A stretch of 64,000 bases of DNA from an uncultured Flavobacteriaceae bacterium (GCA_947494205.1 CANLUH010000003.1:369305-433304); one strand, 5' to 3'; counted from the stretch's first letter, positions 24,895 to 33,344 are shown. Notes: generated by a model from the sequence alone, not told the origin. Numbers and translations: made by a program.

Positions 24895-25383
24895 TTAACA
24901 GCAGCCGCTTCCTGGTGTACAAGAAGATTGTGTTGTTGTTGTTTCAGTTTCTGGAACACCGCAAAGTTCTTTAGCTTTACAGTCTGTTTTCTGTATGGCT
25001 AACTTAACTAAAAGATTGTTGTTACGTATTTCGTAATCGTTAACAAATAGTTGTGCAGTATGAAAATTAGCGTTACTATATTCAAACTTAACTTCGGCAT
25101 CAAGGGTATAAGACCTCATAGTGCCTACTTTTTTCAATATGGCTAAGGCTTTATAAGCACTCATATATTCTGTTTTACCCAATTCGCTAGGGCTTTCCCA
25201 TAGTTGAATAATGGTTTCTTTCCAAGCATCAGTTTGTGCGCCACAGTCTACAGAATCTATAGTAAGGTGTTTAACTTCTGTTATATGATAATTTGCGCCT
25301 ACTAATAGATTGGGAGCATATTCAAATAATAAGGCTTTGTTTTGGTGCTCTGCTAATACAGTTAAAAATTCTTGTGTAGTCAT
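24895..25383 (-). CDS. DUF6428 arsenic-operon protein
   Basis: A 162-aa protein of the DUF6428 family, which recurs beside arsR in Bacteroidota arsenic operons. The bulk is an alpha/beta domain without catalytic motif that I recognise; the C-terminus contains CKAKELCG and ends SSCTPGSGCC, giving a cluster of five cysteines that could bind As(III) or a soft metal. Metal binding is inference. The start codon overlaps the arsR stop by one base (TAATG), indicating translational coupling. Confidence 0.8.
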   Translation of the reverse strand: MTTQEFLTVLAEHQNKALLFEYAPNLLVGANYHITEVKHLTIDSVDCGAQTDAWKETIIQLWESPSELGKTEYMSAYKALAILKKVGTMRSYTLDAEVKFEYSNANFHTAQLFVNDYEIRNNNLLVKLAIQKTDCKAKELCGVPETETTTTQSSCTPGSGCC

Positions 25384-25709
25384 TATTTACAGCAATTTAT
25401 TTGGGTTTTTACAAAAAAGTCATTGATAATACGTCTACAATCATTCAACTTATCAACGTTAATAGAGTAAAACAAATTTTTACCCTTAGCATCTTGGTCT
25501 AATAATCCTATTTTTTTAATCTCATTTAAATGTTGAGAAATGGTAGGTTGTGCTAATCCTACATTTTTAACTAACTCATTACAATTACAATTCTTGTTTT
25601 TACTAATGTGTTGTATAATAGAAATACGAGCAGGATGCCCTAATACTTTAGTGATAAGAGCCGCTTGATTTTGATGCTCGTCGAAAATATGTTTTTTTGA
25701 AAACCCCAT
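25383..25709 (-). CDS. arsR: ArsR-family transcriptional repressor
   Basis: A 108-aa winged helix-turn-helix regulator. The recognition helix is AQPTISQHLNEIKK, and the metalloid-binding helix carries C41 and C43 (NKNCNCNEL), equivalent to the CxC site of classical ArsR, with C91 and C106-C107 (INCCK) as candidate additional ligands. It presumably represses its own operon until arsenite binds. A perfect palindrome lies 14 bp upstream of the ATG. Confidence 0.93.
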   Translation of the reverse strand: MGFSKKHIFDEHQNQAALITKVLGHPARISIIQHISKNKNCNCNELVKNVGLAQPTISQHLNEIKKIGLLDQDAKGKNLFYSINVDKLNDCRRIINDFFVKTQINCCK

Positions 25710-25722
25710 AGTTTATATTTGT

Positions 25723-25734
25723 ATATTGCAATAT
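25723..25734. promoter_or_regulatory. Candidate ArsR operator
   Basis: ATATTGCAATAT is a perfect 12-bp palindrome immediately upstream of the arsR start. ArsR-family repressors bind such dyads over their own promoters. The assignment rests on position and symmetry only. Confidence 0.5.
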
Positions 25735-25792
25735 TACGATAATTTATTGTATTAAAAAAGCTTAAGTAATTATTTAGGCTTTTATTTTATTT

Positions 25793-26221
25793 TTAGAACC
25801 AAGGTTTTTTACCCACTTGGTAGGTGTTATAAAACTCTTCGTCAGATTTAGTTAAGTAAATAATACCTTCAATTAGTCCTAGTATACCGCCAAGACCACA
25901 TAAAACAGAAAGTAAAATTTGAATAATACCTTCTTTAGTGTAGCCTAATATGAATTTATGAACTCCAAAGGTTCCTAATAAAATAGCTAAAATGCCAGCA
26001 AGTACTTTTTTGTTTTCACCAGAAGTCATATCGTTAAAAGTTTCTTTAGCACTTTCTGCAAACTCTGAAGCCGTTTCTTTGGCATCTTCTGCAAATTCTG
26101 AAGCTTTCTCTTTTGCTTCTCCAGCTAATTCACTTGCTTTGTCAGCAGCTTTTTTTGCACCTTCTTTTGCGTCTCCTAACATATCGTTAAGGTCATCGCT
26201 TAAATTTTTTTCGTCAGACAT
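25793..26221 (-). CDS. TM2-domain membrane protein with helical Ala/Lys/Glu repeat
   Basis: A 142-aa protein. Residues 1-68 form a charged alanine-rich amphipathic helix made of repeats such as ASELAGEAKEK, ASEFAEDAKET and ASEFAESAKET; residues 70-125 form a TM2 domain with two transmembrane helices (KKVLAGILAILLGTFGVHKF and IIQILLSVLCGLGGILGLIEGI). The C-terminal tail is short. TM2 proteins have no settled function; the helical repeat resembles LEA or apolipoprotein-like stress proteins. It is monocistronic. Confidence 0.85.
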   Translation of the reverse strand: MSDEKNLSDDLNDMLGDAKEGAKKAADKASELAGEAKEKASEFAEDAKETASEFAESAKETFNDMTSGENKKVLAGILAILLGTFGVHKFILGYTKEGIIQILLSVLCGLGGILGLIEGIIYLTKSDEEFYNTYQVGKKPWF

Positions 26222-26270
26222 GTAATTAATTGATTATAGATTATGGTCTAAAGTTAATAAAATAATTGAC

Positions 26271-26657
26271 TTATAAAAAAGCTTTATCAACTGGTTCCCA
26301 AAGTTCTATCTTATTTCCATCGTTATCTAATATCCAACCAAACTTTCCGTAGTCATATTCTTCCATATCTCCTACAACGGTAACACCCTCTTCTTTTAGC
26401 GTGACTAAGAGTTCTTTTAAGTTTTCTACACGGTAATTAAACATAAAGTCCTTTTTAGAAGGCTCATAATATTTTGTGTCTTCTGCAAATGGACTCCACT
26501 GTGTGGAGCAATCGTTTCCTTCTTTGTCTTTCCACCAAAAGGTGCAACCATAATCATCGGTATTAAACCCTAGATGTTTTTTGTACCAGTCTTTAGTTTC
26601 TTTTGGGTCTTTAGTTTTAAAAAATAGACCACCTATTCCTGTAACTCGTTTTTTCAT
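26271..26657 (-). CDS. VOC-family (glyoxalase-like) protein
   Basis: A 128-aa single-domain VOC protein (KKRVTGIGGLFF opening, then WYKKHLGF and NDGNKIELWEP closing), a fold used by glyoxalases, dioxygenases and resistance proteins; the substrate is unknown. The frame is open upstream to 26786, but those 43 codons translate the palindromic repeats at 26674-26789, so I place the start at the ATG at 26657, where family similarity begins. It follows the DUF1801 gene on the same strand but is separated from it by the repeat block. Confidence 0.85.
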   Translation of the reverse strand: MKKRVTGIGGLFFKTKDPKETKDWYKKHLGFNTDDYGCTFWWKDKEGNDCSTQWSPFAEDTKYYEPSKKDFMFNYRVENLKELLVTLKEEGVTVVGDMEEYDYGKFGWILDNDGNKIELWEPVDKAFL

Positions 26658-26673
26658 TGAAAAAGTGTTTTTT

Positions 26674-26789
26674 ACTCCCTTGAAAAAGGGAATCTTTATT
26701 ATTTTCTTGATTCCCACGAAGGCAGGAATCTTATTAATTGTAGTTTGTTTTAAATTTGATGTGAGATGCCGAAACAAGTTCAGCATGAC
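26674..26789. repeat. Dispersed palindromic repeat block, copy 2 plus a third module
   Basis: Three hairpin modules lie in the spacer between the VOC and DUF1801 genes: ACTCCCTTGAAAAAGGGAAT (26674-26693), GATTCCCACGAAGGCAGGAA (26709-26728, completed by TC), and ATGCCGAAACAAGTTCAGCAT-like arms at 26766-26786. The first two match, as reverse complement and in the same order, the element at 17566-17628. The third resembles TGAACTTGTTTC-type repeats that I recall from other Bacteroidota spacers. The block overlaps the 3' codons of the DUF1801 gene only slightly, if at all. Confidence 0.65.
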
Positions 26790-26795
26790 GAAATA

Positions 26796-27254
26796 TTACT
26801 TCTTTTTTAAGTTTGTTTCGTAAACGTTTATCCATTCTTCCGAAGTCATTTTTGCTGTTAATTCTCCAATTAATTCATAAGGAATGTCTTCTAGTTTTTT
26901 AAAGCGGATACAACTTTTACCCATATCTAGCTTACGTTTACAATGTTTAGGGTATTCGTTAACGAACCAGTCGTGTAGTTCTTTTTTTGCATAAATACCA
27001 CTATGATATAAATTTACTGAGTTTTTTTGCGAGGCAAAACTCATAAACGGAAGTGGTGTTTTTGGATCACAATGGTAGCCATCTGGATAAACCGAGTGCG
27101 GTACATAATATCCAATCATGCCATATTGTATACCTTCTTCAAAACCATGAGATAGATTGTTCTTTATTACTTTTCTTAACTTATTTAAAGTGTCTTGACG
27201 TTCTTCAGGTACTTGACTTATATAATCTTCGGGTGAGGTTGCTTTGTATTGCAT
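26796..27254 (-). CDS. DUF1801 (YdhG-like) protein
   Basis: A 152-aa protein of the DUF1801/YdhG family: TSPEDYISQVPEER and LRKVIKNNL at the N-terminus, the central IQYGMIGYYVP strand, and MGKSCIRFKKLEDIP near the C-terminus. These small cytoplasmic alpha/beta proteins have a ligand-binding fold but no established reaction. It starts 11 bp after the DUF4199 gene and is probably co-transcribed with it. Confidence 0.88.
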   Translation of the reverse strand: MQYKATSPEDYISQVPEERQDTLNKLRKVIKNNLSHGFEEGIQYGMIGYYVPHSVYPDGYHCDPKTPLPFMSFASQKNSVNLYHSGIYAKKELHDWFVNEYPKHCKRKLDMGKSCIRFKKLEDIPYELIGELTAKMTSEEWINVYETNLKKK

Positions 27255-27265
27255 AATGTTAGGTT

Positions 27266-27772
27266 TTATTTACGTTGTAAAATTAATCCAGAGACTAAAG
27301 ATATAATTAATCCAATTAATACGACAGTAACAAACATAATGAAAGCCATAAACCCTGAGCCTCCATAATCTTCCATTTGTTGCATTAACTCGACCTTTTT
27401 AGCTTCAAAATCTTCAGGAGGTAATGTACTTTTCATCGTTTCTAGACTAGTTTCTAAATACTCTGTTGCAAAATCAGGGTTAATAACTGTAGTATAAAGG
27501 TAATCGGCAATTGCAATTCCTAATCCTACAAATGCAGAAATTAATACGCCTATTAAAAAAGCTTTACCTAAAGAGATAATGCCATTATTTACTTTGTCTC
27601 TATAATGTTTTATGCCTAAGAAAATAAAAGAGAGAGAGGCAATCATGGTAACATAACCAAGTATCTCTTGAGAAGAATAACTCATGCCTTTACCTAACCA
27701 AAGTGCTAATAAGAAAAAAATAATGGCGACTAATAGACCATAACTACCAAATTTAATTACTGTGTTTTTCAT
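27266..27772 (-). CDS. DUF4199 membrane protein
   Basis: A 168-aa inner-membrane protein with four transmembrane helices: two near the N-terminus (about 8-27 and 38-56), one about 70-92, and a last one at 140-164; the soluble loop about 95-135 is acidic and helical. It matches the Bacteroidota DUF4199 family of unknown function. It is first in a unit with DUF1801 and divergent from a small secreted protein. In flavobacteria these genes often lie near LuxR-type regulators, as here. Confidence 0.85.
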   Translation of the reverse strand: MKNTVIKFGSYGLLVAIIFFLLALWLGKGMSYSSQEILGYVTMIASLSFIFLGIKHYRDKVNNGIISLGKAFLIGVLISAFVGLGIAIADYLYTTVINPDFATEYLETSLETMKSTLPPEDFEAKKVELMQQMEDYGGSGFMAFIMFVTVVLIGLIISLVSGLILQRK

Positions 27773-27822
27773 AAGTATTGTATTTAAAAATTATGATTCA
27801 AAAGTAATTTAAGTGCGTGTTT

Positions 27823-27874
27823 TAGTACTCATACTAAAGTACCAAAAGCCTCATACTTTAGTTTAAAAGTACTA
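27823..27874. promoter_or_regulatory. Nested inverted repeat in divergent promoter region
   Basis: Inner arms ACTAAAGTA (27833-27841) and TACTTTAGT (27854-27862) pair perfectly around a 12-nt loop, and outer arms TAGTAC (27823-27828) and GTACTA (27869-27874) extend the symmetry. It lies upstream of both the DUF4199 gene and the small secreted protein, so an operator is a good guess. Confidence 0.5.
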
Positions 27875-27946
27875 TTTTTTATTTGTTTGGGTAACATTTT
27901 CAATTTTTGGTGAACAGGTATATTATTAACCTTAAAATTATTTATT

Positions 27947-28204
27947 ATGAAGAAATTATTTTTAGCATTCACTTTTATTTTCTGCATGTTTTCATCATCT
28001 AAAGTTGAAGCTCAACTATCAGGAATGTATTCAGAAACTATAATATCGTATGGGCCCTGTTACGAGAATATGCTTCCTAATGGATGGTCATATACATCTC
28101 GAGAAGTTGTAGTTGAATATACATGGATGGGGATTCACGGTCCCCTTTCAATGAGAAGAACAGAAATTAGAAGAATGCAGTGTTTGCCTGAAATTTATCA
28201 GTAG
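27947..28204 (+). CDS. Small secreted protein, 85 aa
   Basis: An 85-aa protein with a clear signal peptide (residues 1-22, cleavage after VEA). The mature part of about 63 residues has only two cysteines (GPCYEN and MQCLPE), probably one disulfide, plus aromatic strands (VVVEYTWMGIHG). I do not recognise the family. It is supported as a real gene by its signal peptide, its own terminator at 28253-28282 and its divergent promoter region. Confidence 0.7.
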   Translation: MKKLFLAFTFIFCMFSSSKVEAQLSGMYSETIISYGPCYENMLPNGWSYTSREVVVEYTWMGIHGPLSMRRTEIRRMQCLPEIYQ

Positions 28205-28252
28205 TATAAAAAACTATTAATAACAACCTTTACCTTATTAAGATTGATATTT

Positions 28253-28282
28253 TGCGCCTTAGTTAGTTCTGGGCGCATTTTT
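28253..28282 (+). terminator. Intrinsic terminator of small secreted protein
   Basis: Arms TGCGCC (28253-28258) and GGCGCA (28272-28277) are followed by five T residues. It lies 50 bp beyond the stop of the 85-aa gene and before the convergent LuxR gene. Confidence 0.7.
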
Positions 28283-28294
28283 ATTTTACTACTT

Positions 28295-28705
28295 TTATAG
28301 TATTTGATGAGATTTAGCTATTGTAACCGCTTGTGTACGGCGTTTAGCATCTAATTTAACCAATAAATTAGAGACGTGTGTTTTTATAGTACTTTCTGAA
28401 AGGAATAATTTCTCTGCAATTTCTTTATTAGATAATCCTTCTGAAATATTTTGAAGTACTTCGTATTCTCTTTTACTTATGTTAAGTTCTTCGATTTTTT
28501 TATAATCTATAGTAGTGGTATTATCTACAGGCTTGTGTAAGCTTTTTTTATTTATGTAGATGCCAACTACAAAAAAGATAATAGCAATAATGGCAATAAC
28601 AATCTCTATTTTTAAATTATTAGAAATTAAAGCATAACTACTAATTTGGAAGAGTAGGAGTAGTGCTAAAATGAGCGTTCCAAAAATTAAAATTGTTTTT
28701 TTCAT
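28295..28705 (-). CDS. Membrane-anchored LuxR-type regulator
   Basis: A 136-aa protein with two N-terminal transmembrane helices (about 4-26 and 33-51), a short linker, and a C-terminal LuxR/GerE helix-turn-helix (ISKREYEVLQNISEGLSNKE, then LSESTIKTHVSNLLVKL, about residues 73-133). The transcription-factor domain is thus tethered to the inner membrane, so it probably senses the membrane directly or through a partner such as the DUF4199 protein encoded nearby. No receiver domain is present. Confidence 0.88.
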   Translation of the reverse strand: MKKTILIFGTLILALLLLFQISSYALISNNLKIEIVIAIIAIIFFVVGIYINKKSLHKPVDNTTTIDYKKIEELNISKREYEVLQNISEGLSNKEIAEKLFLSESTIKTHVSNLLVKLDAKRRTQAVTIAKSHQIL

Positions 28706-28738
28706 ATTATGAAAAGCGTGTGTTTTATACTTTTAAAA

Positions 28739-29677
28739 CTAACAAAATTTTGCTTTAATTTTATCGACTATAGTTTGCGAGAGTTTTTCTTTACTTTCAA
28801 TAGTCCAACCAGCAACGTGTGGTGATAAAATAACATTTTCTGAGGTTATTAAATATTTAAAGGCTTCTGGCATATCGTTATTTGTAAATAAGTTTTCGAA
28901 TGATGATTTTTCGTATTCCAAAACATCTAAGCCAGCACCAAGAATTTTACCAGATTGTAATGCACTCATTAAATGAGAGGTTACTACGCTTTTTCCTCTA
29001 GCAGTATTAATTAACCAAAACGATTTTTTAAATCCGTTTATAAAAGTTTCATTAACCATACCTATTGTTAAAGGTGTTTCTGGCGTATGTAGACTTAAAA
29101 CATCTGAACGTTCTTGTAATTCTTGTAAAGAAACTTGTGTTGCATTATGGTCTGCTACGTTTGGTTTTAGGTCGTAACATAGAACAGTAACATCGAAACC
29201 GCGCAATTTTTTAGCAAATGCTTTTCCCATATTGCCATAGCCTATTAAACCCACTGTTTTTCCGTCTAATTCTAGACCTCTGTTAGCTTCTCGTAGCCAT
29301 TTGCCTTGTCGTACTTCTTTATCTGCTTTGTTTAATTTATTAAAGAGCGATAATAGCATGGCTAAACTGTGTTCTCCTACAGCATTTCTATTACCTTCTG
29401 GAGCTGCAATAAGTGTAATGCCTTTGCTTTCTGCATAATCACAATCTATATTTTCTAAACCTGCACCGACACGACCTATAAATTTTAGGTTGGTTGCAGC
29501 ATCTATAAAATTAGCATCTATACTAAAACGACTTCTAATAATAAAACCGTCGTATTGGTGAATTCGCTTTTGAATATCATCTTTGGATGCTGTATAATCT
29601 TCCTCATTTGTAAATCCTAAATTGTTTAATTGATTAATTAAAAGGGGATGATTAGTATCTATATGTAGAATTTTCAT
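28739..29677 (-). CDS. D-2-hydroxyacid dehydrogenase, SerA-like
   Basis: A 312-aa NAD(P)-dependent dehydrogenase of the D-isomer 2-hydroxyacid family. The Rossmann motif is GLIGYGNMGKAFAKKL (about residues 144-159), the catalytic Arg lies in NTARGKS, the Glu in the GLDVLEYE region and the His in SPHVAGWT. There is no C-terminal ACT domain, so it is shorter than long SerA enzymes; it could still be the 3-phosphoglycerate dehydrogenase of serine synthesis, or a glyoxylate/hydroxypyruvate reductase. It begins 36 bp after the cupin gene. Confidence 0.9.
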   Translation of the reverse strand: MKILHIDTNHPLLINQLNNLGFTNEEDYTASKDDIQKRIHQYDGFIIRSRFSIDANFIDAATNLKFIGRVGAGLENIDCDYAESKGITLIAAPEGNRNAVGEHSLAMLLSLFNKLNKADKEVRQGKWLREANRGLELDGKTVGLIGYGNMGKAFAKKLRGFDVTVLCYDLKPNVADHNATQVSLQELQERSDVLSLHTPETPLTIGMVNETFINGFKKSFWLINTARGKSVVTSHLMSALQSGKILGAGLDVLEYEKSSFENLFTNNDMPEAFKYLITSENVILSPHVAGWTIESKEKLSQTIVDKIKAKFC

Positions 29678-29713
29678 ATTTTTTTAGAGACTATAATGGT
29701 CTATTGTTTTTTT

Positions 29714-30079
29714 TTAAATGGAAGGGTATTCGGTTTGCGTTTTTTCGTCTTTTACAGTTCCTGTATGTGCAGTTGTTAGTTTTTCGAATAATAACAAATG
29801 TACTTCTTCTCCGTTTTTGGTCATAGGGTTGTGTTCTACACCTTTTGGTACAACAATAAGTTCTCCTGCATTTACCACTTCGGTTCTGTCTCTAAATTGC
29901 ATGTATAATGTGCCTTTTACAACTTGAAATAATTCATCTTCATGTTCATGACTATGCCAAACAAATTCACCTTGTATTTTGGCTAAAAGTACTTGCATAT
30001 CGTCTACCGTTGCAATTCTATGTGGGTGCCATTGTTTAGTGAACTCTGCGTGTTTGGCTTTTATGTTAATTGCTTTCAT
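29714..30079 (-). CDS. Cupin-domain protein
   Basis: A 121-aa single cupin. Motif 1 is WHSHEHEDELFQVVKGTLYM with two His and a Glu as metal ligands, and motif 2 is GELIVVPKGVEHNP with the third His. Such small cupins bind a divalent metal and act as isomerases, dioxygenases or ligand sensors; the substrate is unknown. Probably co-transcribed with the downstream hydroxyacid dehydrogenase. Confidence 0.9.
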   Translation of the reverse strand: MKAINIKAKHAEFTKQWHPHRIATVDDMQVLLAKIQGEFVWHSHEHEDELFQVVKGTLYMQFRDRTEVVNAGELIVVPKGVEHNPMTKNGEEVHLLLFEKLTTAHTGTVKDEKTQTEYPSI

Positions 30080-30145
30080 AATTTAAATTTACGAAGTTAA
30101 ATTTAAAATTTATGTACAATAGTAGATATGTAACACTTTAATAAA

Positions 30146-30700
30146 TTATTTTATGCTTTCAAAATCTATATATAATTCTTTACACCAGTACTCTAATAAT
30201 GAGCCTCCATAGATGATAATATCATTCCCCCATGCAGATATTACAGGAGATAGTAATTTGTCATTAAATACAACAAGAAGCCTATGGCCATATAAAGGAA
30301 TGAATCCTTCTATCTTATTATAATTAATACCACTATCTTTTAAGGCTTTTTCGACAAAAGAAATATCGTTATTTATTTGATTTATGAATTCTTTTAAATT
30401 ATAAAAATCATCAGGGTATTTATAGCAATTTCTATGGTATTCAGGAGATTCATTTCCTTCAGGGTCAATAGATATATTTGGTGTATCGAAACCATTAAGC
30501 TGTCGTAACATTTCCAGATAATCGTTTGGAAATTTGAACCCAAATAAAGCCTCTAATTTCTCAATTTCTTTATGGTTTAATCCATTATTCCACTTTGTTC
30601 CTTTCTGTATTTGAAACCCCCAATATTCTCCAATAGTTGCTTCTTGGAATTTTTTTTCTGAAACTTTTTTTAGTTTTTCCCAATCCATATTCTTTATCAA
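30146..30700 (-). CDS. SMI1/KNR4 (SUKH) family protein
   Basis: A 184-aa protein of the SUKH superfamily: LNHKEIEKLEALFGFKFPND with the following YLEMLRQLNGFDTP is the hallmark helix-loop, and the C-terminal GHRLLVVF and IIYGGSLLEYW strands complete the fold. SUKH proteins are often immunity proteins of contact-dependent toxins, but no toxin gene is nearby. The first ATG is used here; a second in-frame ATG four codons later (MDWEK, 30688) is equally possible. It starts 11 bp after mgtE on the same strand. Confidence 0.85.
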   Translation of the reverse strand: MIKNMDWEKLKKVSEKKFQEATIGEYWGFQIQKGTKWNNGLNHKEIEKLEALFGFKFPNDYLEMLRQLNGFDTPNISIDPEGNESPEYHRNCYKYPDDFYNLKEFINQINNDISFVEKALKDSGINYNKIEGFIPLYGHRLLVVFNDKLLSPVISAWGNDIIIYGGSLLEYWCKELYIDFESIK

Positions 30701-30711
30701 GTTGAGTAGAC

Positions 30712-32085
30712 TTAAATATTAAGAATTAATTTTGCTATCCAGAAGTATATTAAAATTCCAAAAATATCGTTACTTGTTGTAATAAAAGGACCTGTTGCTA
30801 TAGCTGGATCGATACCTCTTTTGTTTAAAAATAGTGGAATAAATGTGCCGATAATACCTGCTACAATAATAACGAGAACTAAAGATATAGAAATAGCTAG
30901 TGCTGTTTTTACGTCACCTTCCCAACTCCAAACGAATAGAAATAGACAGAATGCTAAAATGACACCATTTAGCATAGCCAATAGCATTTCTTTAATTAAG
31001 CGATTATTTATACTTCCTTTTATATCATCGTTTGCTAAACCTTGTACAATAATGGCGCTAGATTGTACGCCTACATTTCCTGCCATTGCGGCAATTAGAG
31101 GTGTAAAGTAGAATAATATAGGATTAGTACCAATTAACTCTTCGAAACCTCCCATGATTCCTGCGGCTCCTATACCTCCAATAAGTCCTAAAAATAACCA
31201 AGGCAGCCTGGCTCTTGTTAGTTCTAGAATACTATCACTAGCTTCTACATCTTGTATAATACCTGCTGCTAATTGGTAATCTTTTTCGGCTTCTTCTTTT
31301 ATAACATCTACTATATCGTCTATGGTAATGCGTCCTAAAAGTACTTTGTTTTCGTCTACTACTGGTATAGCTTCTAAATCATACTTTTGCATGATTCTTG
31401 CTACTTCGTCTATATCTTCGTTTACTTTTACATAATCTACTTTTGGAATGTATACCGTAGAAATATGTGCTCGTGGCGAGGCCATTAGTAGGTCTTTTAA
31501 AGAGAGACGACCTATTAGTTTTTCGTTTTCGTCTACTACATATATAGAATGCACACGTGTTACTTCTTCAGCTTGTGCTCGCATTTCTTTAACACATTGT
31601 GTAACGGTCCAGTTTTCGTTTACTCTTACAAGTTCTTTTGCCATTAAGGCTCCAGCGGTGTCTTCATCGTAAGTAAGAAGTTCTTGTATTTCGGCTTTAT
31701 GTTCTTCGTCTTCTATTTGCGAAATAACGGCTTCTTGACGTTCTTCGGGAAGTTCGTTTATAATATCTGCCGCATCATCGGTGTCTAATTCTTCAATTTC
31801 TTCTGCAATTTCTTTTGCAGATAAAGAGGATAGAATTTTTTCACGATCATCATCATCTAATTCCATCAGGATTTCTGATGTCTTTTCACTATCTAATAGT
31901 TTAATGACGTATGTGGCTTGATCTATTTTTAATTCTTCGAGAATTTCGGCAATATCAGCGTGGTGCAAATCATTTAATAGTTCAAGAATTTCTGAGTTAT
32001 TTCTTGATTCTATTAATTGTTCTACATTTTTTATAAGCGCTTTGCTTATTTTAAACTGAATATTTTCGTTAGTCTCTTCCACCAA
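30712..32085 (-). CDS. mgtE: Magnesium transporter MgtE
   Basis: A 457-aa Mg2+ channel. Residues 1-135 form the acidic N-domain (repeated HADIAEIL and DDDDREKIL helices), 140-265 the tandem CBS domains (MAKELVRVNENWTV and YDLEAIPVV), then the plug helix and five transmembrane helices carrying the conserved pore-region PLIAAMAGNVGVQSS and the C-terminal TTSNDIFGILIYF. Complete and typical. It lies 77 bp downstream of rsmA on the same strand. Confidence 0.97.
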   Translation of the reverse strand: MVEETNENIQFKISKALIKNVEQLIESRNNSEILELLNDLHHADIAEILEELKIDQATYVIKLLDSEKTSEILMELDDDDREKILSSLSAKEIAEEIEELDTDDAADIINELPEERQEAVISQIEDEEHKAEIQELLTYDEDTAGALMAKELVRVNENWTVTQCVKEMRAQAEEVTRVHSIYVVDENEKLIGRLSLKDLLMASPRAHISTVYIPKVDYVKVNEDIDEVARIMQKYDLEAIPVVDENKVLLGRITIDDIVDVIKEEAEKDYQLAAGIIQDVEASDSILELTRARLPWLFLGLIGGIGAAGIMGGFEELIGTNPILFYFTPLIAAMAGNVGVQSSAIIVQGLANDDIKGSINNRLIKEMLLAMLNGVILAFCLFLFVWSWEGDVKTALAISISLVLVIIVAGIIGTFIPLFLNKRGIDPAIATGPFITTSNDIFGILIYFWIAKLILNI

Positions 32086-32162
32086 ACTTAAGTTTGTATA
32101 GGGCTTAATCTATTGATTCTGAAAAAGTAGAATTCTTGAAAAAGCAGTTTTAAAATTATATT

Positions 32163-32969
32163 TTAATCGACCTTGGGCGTATCGTTTTCTATAAAACTGG
32201 TAAGTTCTATAAACTGGGAAACGTTTAATTGCTCTGGACGTTTGCCAAATATAACATTTGCTTTTAAATTATCGCTTAGATTGAATGTTTTTAAACTGTT
32301 ACGAAGTGTTTTTCTGCGTTGTTGAAATGCGGTTTTTACAACTCTAAAAAATAGTTTTTCGTCGCAAGGTAAACTATAGTCTTCTTTTCTAGTCAATCTT
32401 AATACCCCTGAGTCTACTTTTGGTGGTGGATTAAAAACCGTTGGTGGTACTGTGAATAAATATTCTGCATTATAGAAGGCTTGTGTTAGTACAGATAAAA
32501 TACCGTAAACCTTACTGCCTTCTTTAGAACATATACGCGCAGCAACTTCTTTTTGAAACATGCCTGAGAATTCTGGAATTTGGTCGCGTAATTCTAATGT
32601 TTTAAAAACAATTTGTGTTGAGATGTTATAGGGGAAGTTTCCAATAATAGCAAAAGGTTCGTCTTTAAACGTTTTGCTTAAATCGTATTTTAAAAAATCT
32701 TGTTCTAATATTCTTGGCGCTAAATTGAGGTAATTGTTCTTTAGGTAGTCTACACTTTCTGTGTCTATTTCTACTACATAGGTTGTTATTGGTTTTTTTA
32801 ATAGGTATTTTGTGAGTACACCCATTCCTGGACCTATTTCTAATACGTTTTTATAACCGTTTAGTTGTAATGTATCTGCAATTTGCTCTGCAATGGTTTC
32901 ATCTTCTAAAAAATGCTGACCTAAAAACTTTTTTGCTTTTACTTGGTGATTATTTGGTTTTTGAGCCAT
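32163..32969 (-). CDS. rsmA: 16S rRNA dimethyladenosine transferase RsmA (KsgA)
   Basis: A 268-aa SAM-dependent enzyme that dimethylates two adjacent adenosines near the 3' end of 16S rRNA during small-subunit maturation. The opening [11 protein letters not shown], the SAM motif [12 protein letters not shown] (43-54) and the catalytic NFPYN (111-115) are present, as is the C-terminal helical domain. It lies between DUF4286 and mgtE on the same strand with short gaps, consistent with an operon. Confidence 0.97.
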   Translation of the reverse strand: MAQKPNNHQVKAKKFLGQHFLEDETIAEQIADTLQLNGYKNVLEIGPGMGVLTKYLLKKPITTYVVEIDTESVDYLKNNYLNLAPRILEQDFLKYDLSKTFKDEPFAIIGNFPYNISTQIVFKTLELRDQIPEFSGMFQKEVAARICSKEGSKVYGILSVLTQAFYNAEYLFTVPPTVFNPPPKVDSGVLRLTRKEDYSLPCDEKLFFRVVKTAFQQRRKTLRNSLKTFNLSDNLKANVIFGKRPEQLNVSQFIELTSFIENDTPKVD

Positions 32970-33020
32970 AGATTGGATGTTAAAAGAATGAAATAATAGA
33001 ATTTTAGAAAAGATAAGGTA

Positions 33021-33344
33021 TTATTTAAAGTTTACCGTGTATTCATCGATAATTTGTAATTCTGTTCTAAAGGCTAACATCTTATCTGCAAAACGTTTTA
33101 ATCCGTCTGCTTGTAATTTATCTGCATCCTCTTTATAATAGGCATCTAAGGCTTCTCGCGAATACGAACGGTATTGAATAGAGTAGGTTTGCCCTCCCAT
33201 TTCTTCTTCTACTAATACTTTAGTTAGTTTGGCTTCTTTAAATTTGCCTGTTGCTAGTACTTGTGGAATATGTTCTTTTATCCATTTAAGCCACTCATCG
33301 TGAGCGCTGTCGTCTATATTTACAGTTACATTATATATATACAT
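33021..33344 (-). CDS. DUF4286 protein
   Basis: A 107-aa cytoplasmic alpha/beta-barrel-like protein of the DUF4286 family, opening MYIYNVTVNIDDSAHDEWLK and containing GGQTYSIQYRSYSREALDAY, which resembles a dimeric ferredoxin-like fold. Function unknown. It lies 51 bp upstream of rsmA. Confidence 0.87.
   Translation of the reverse strand: MYIYNVTVNIDDSAHDEWLKWIKEHIPQVLATGKFKEAKLTKVLVEEEMGGQTYSIQYRSYSREALDAYYKEDADKLQADGLKRFADKMLAFRTELQIIDEYTVNFK

Noticed and set aside
25714..25721. TATATTTG on the plus strand upstream of arsR as a promoter.
   Set aside because: It points away from arsR into a spacer with no plus-strand gene, so the match is probably by chance in AT-rich DNA.
30146..30700. 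SMI1/KNR4 gene as part of a toxin-immunity locus with the DUF6882-like gene.
   Set aside because: The two genes are 30 kb apart and no toxin with polymorphic features is near either of them.
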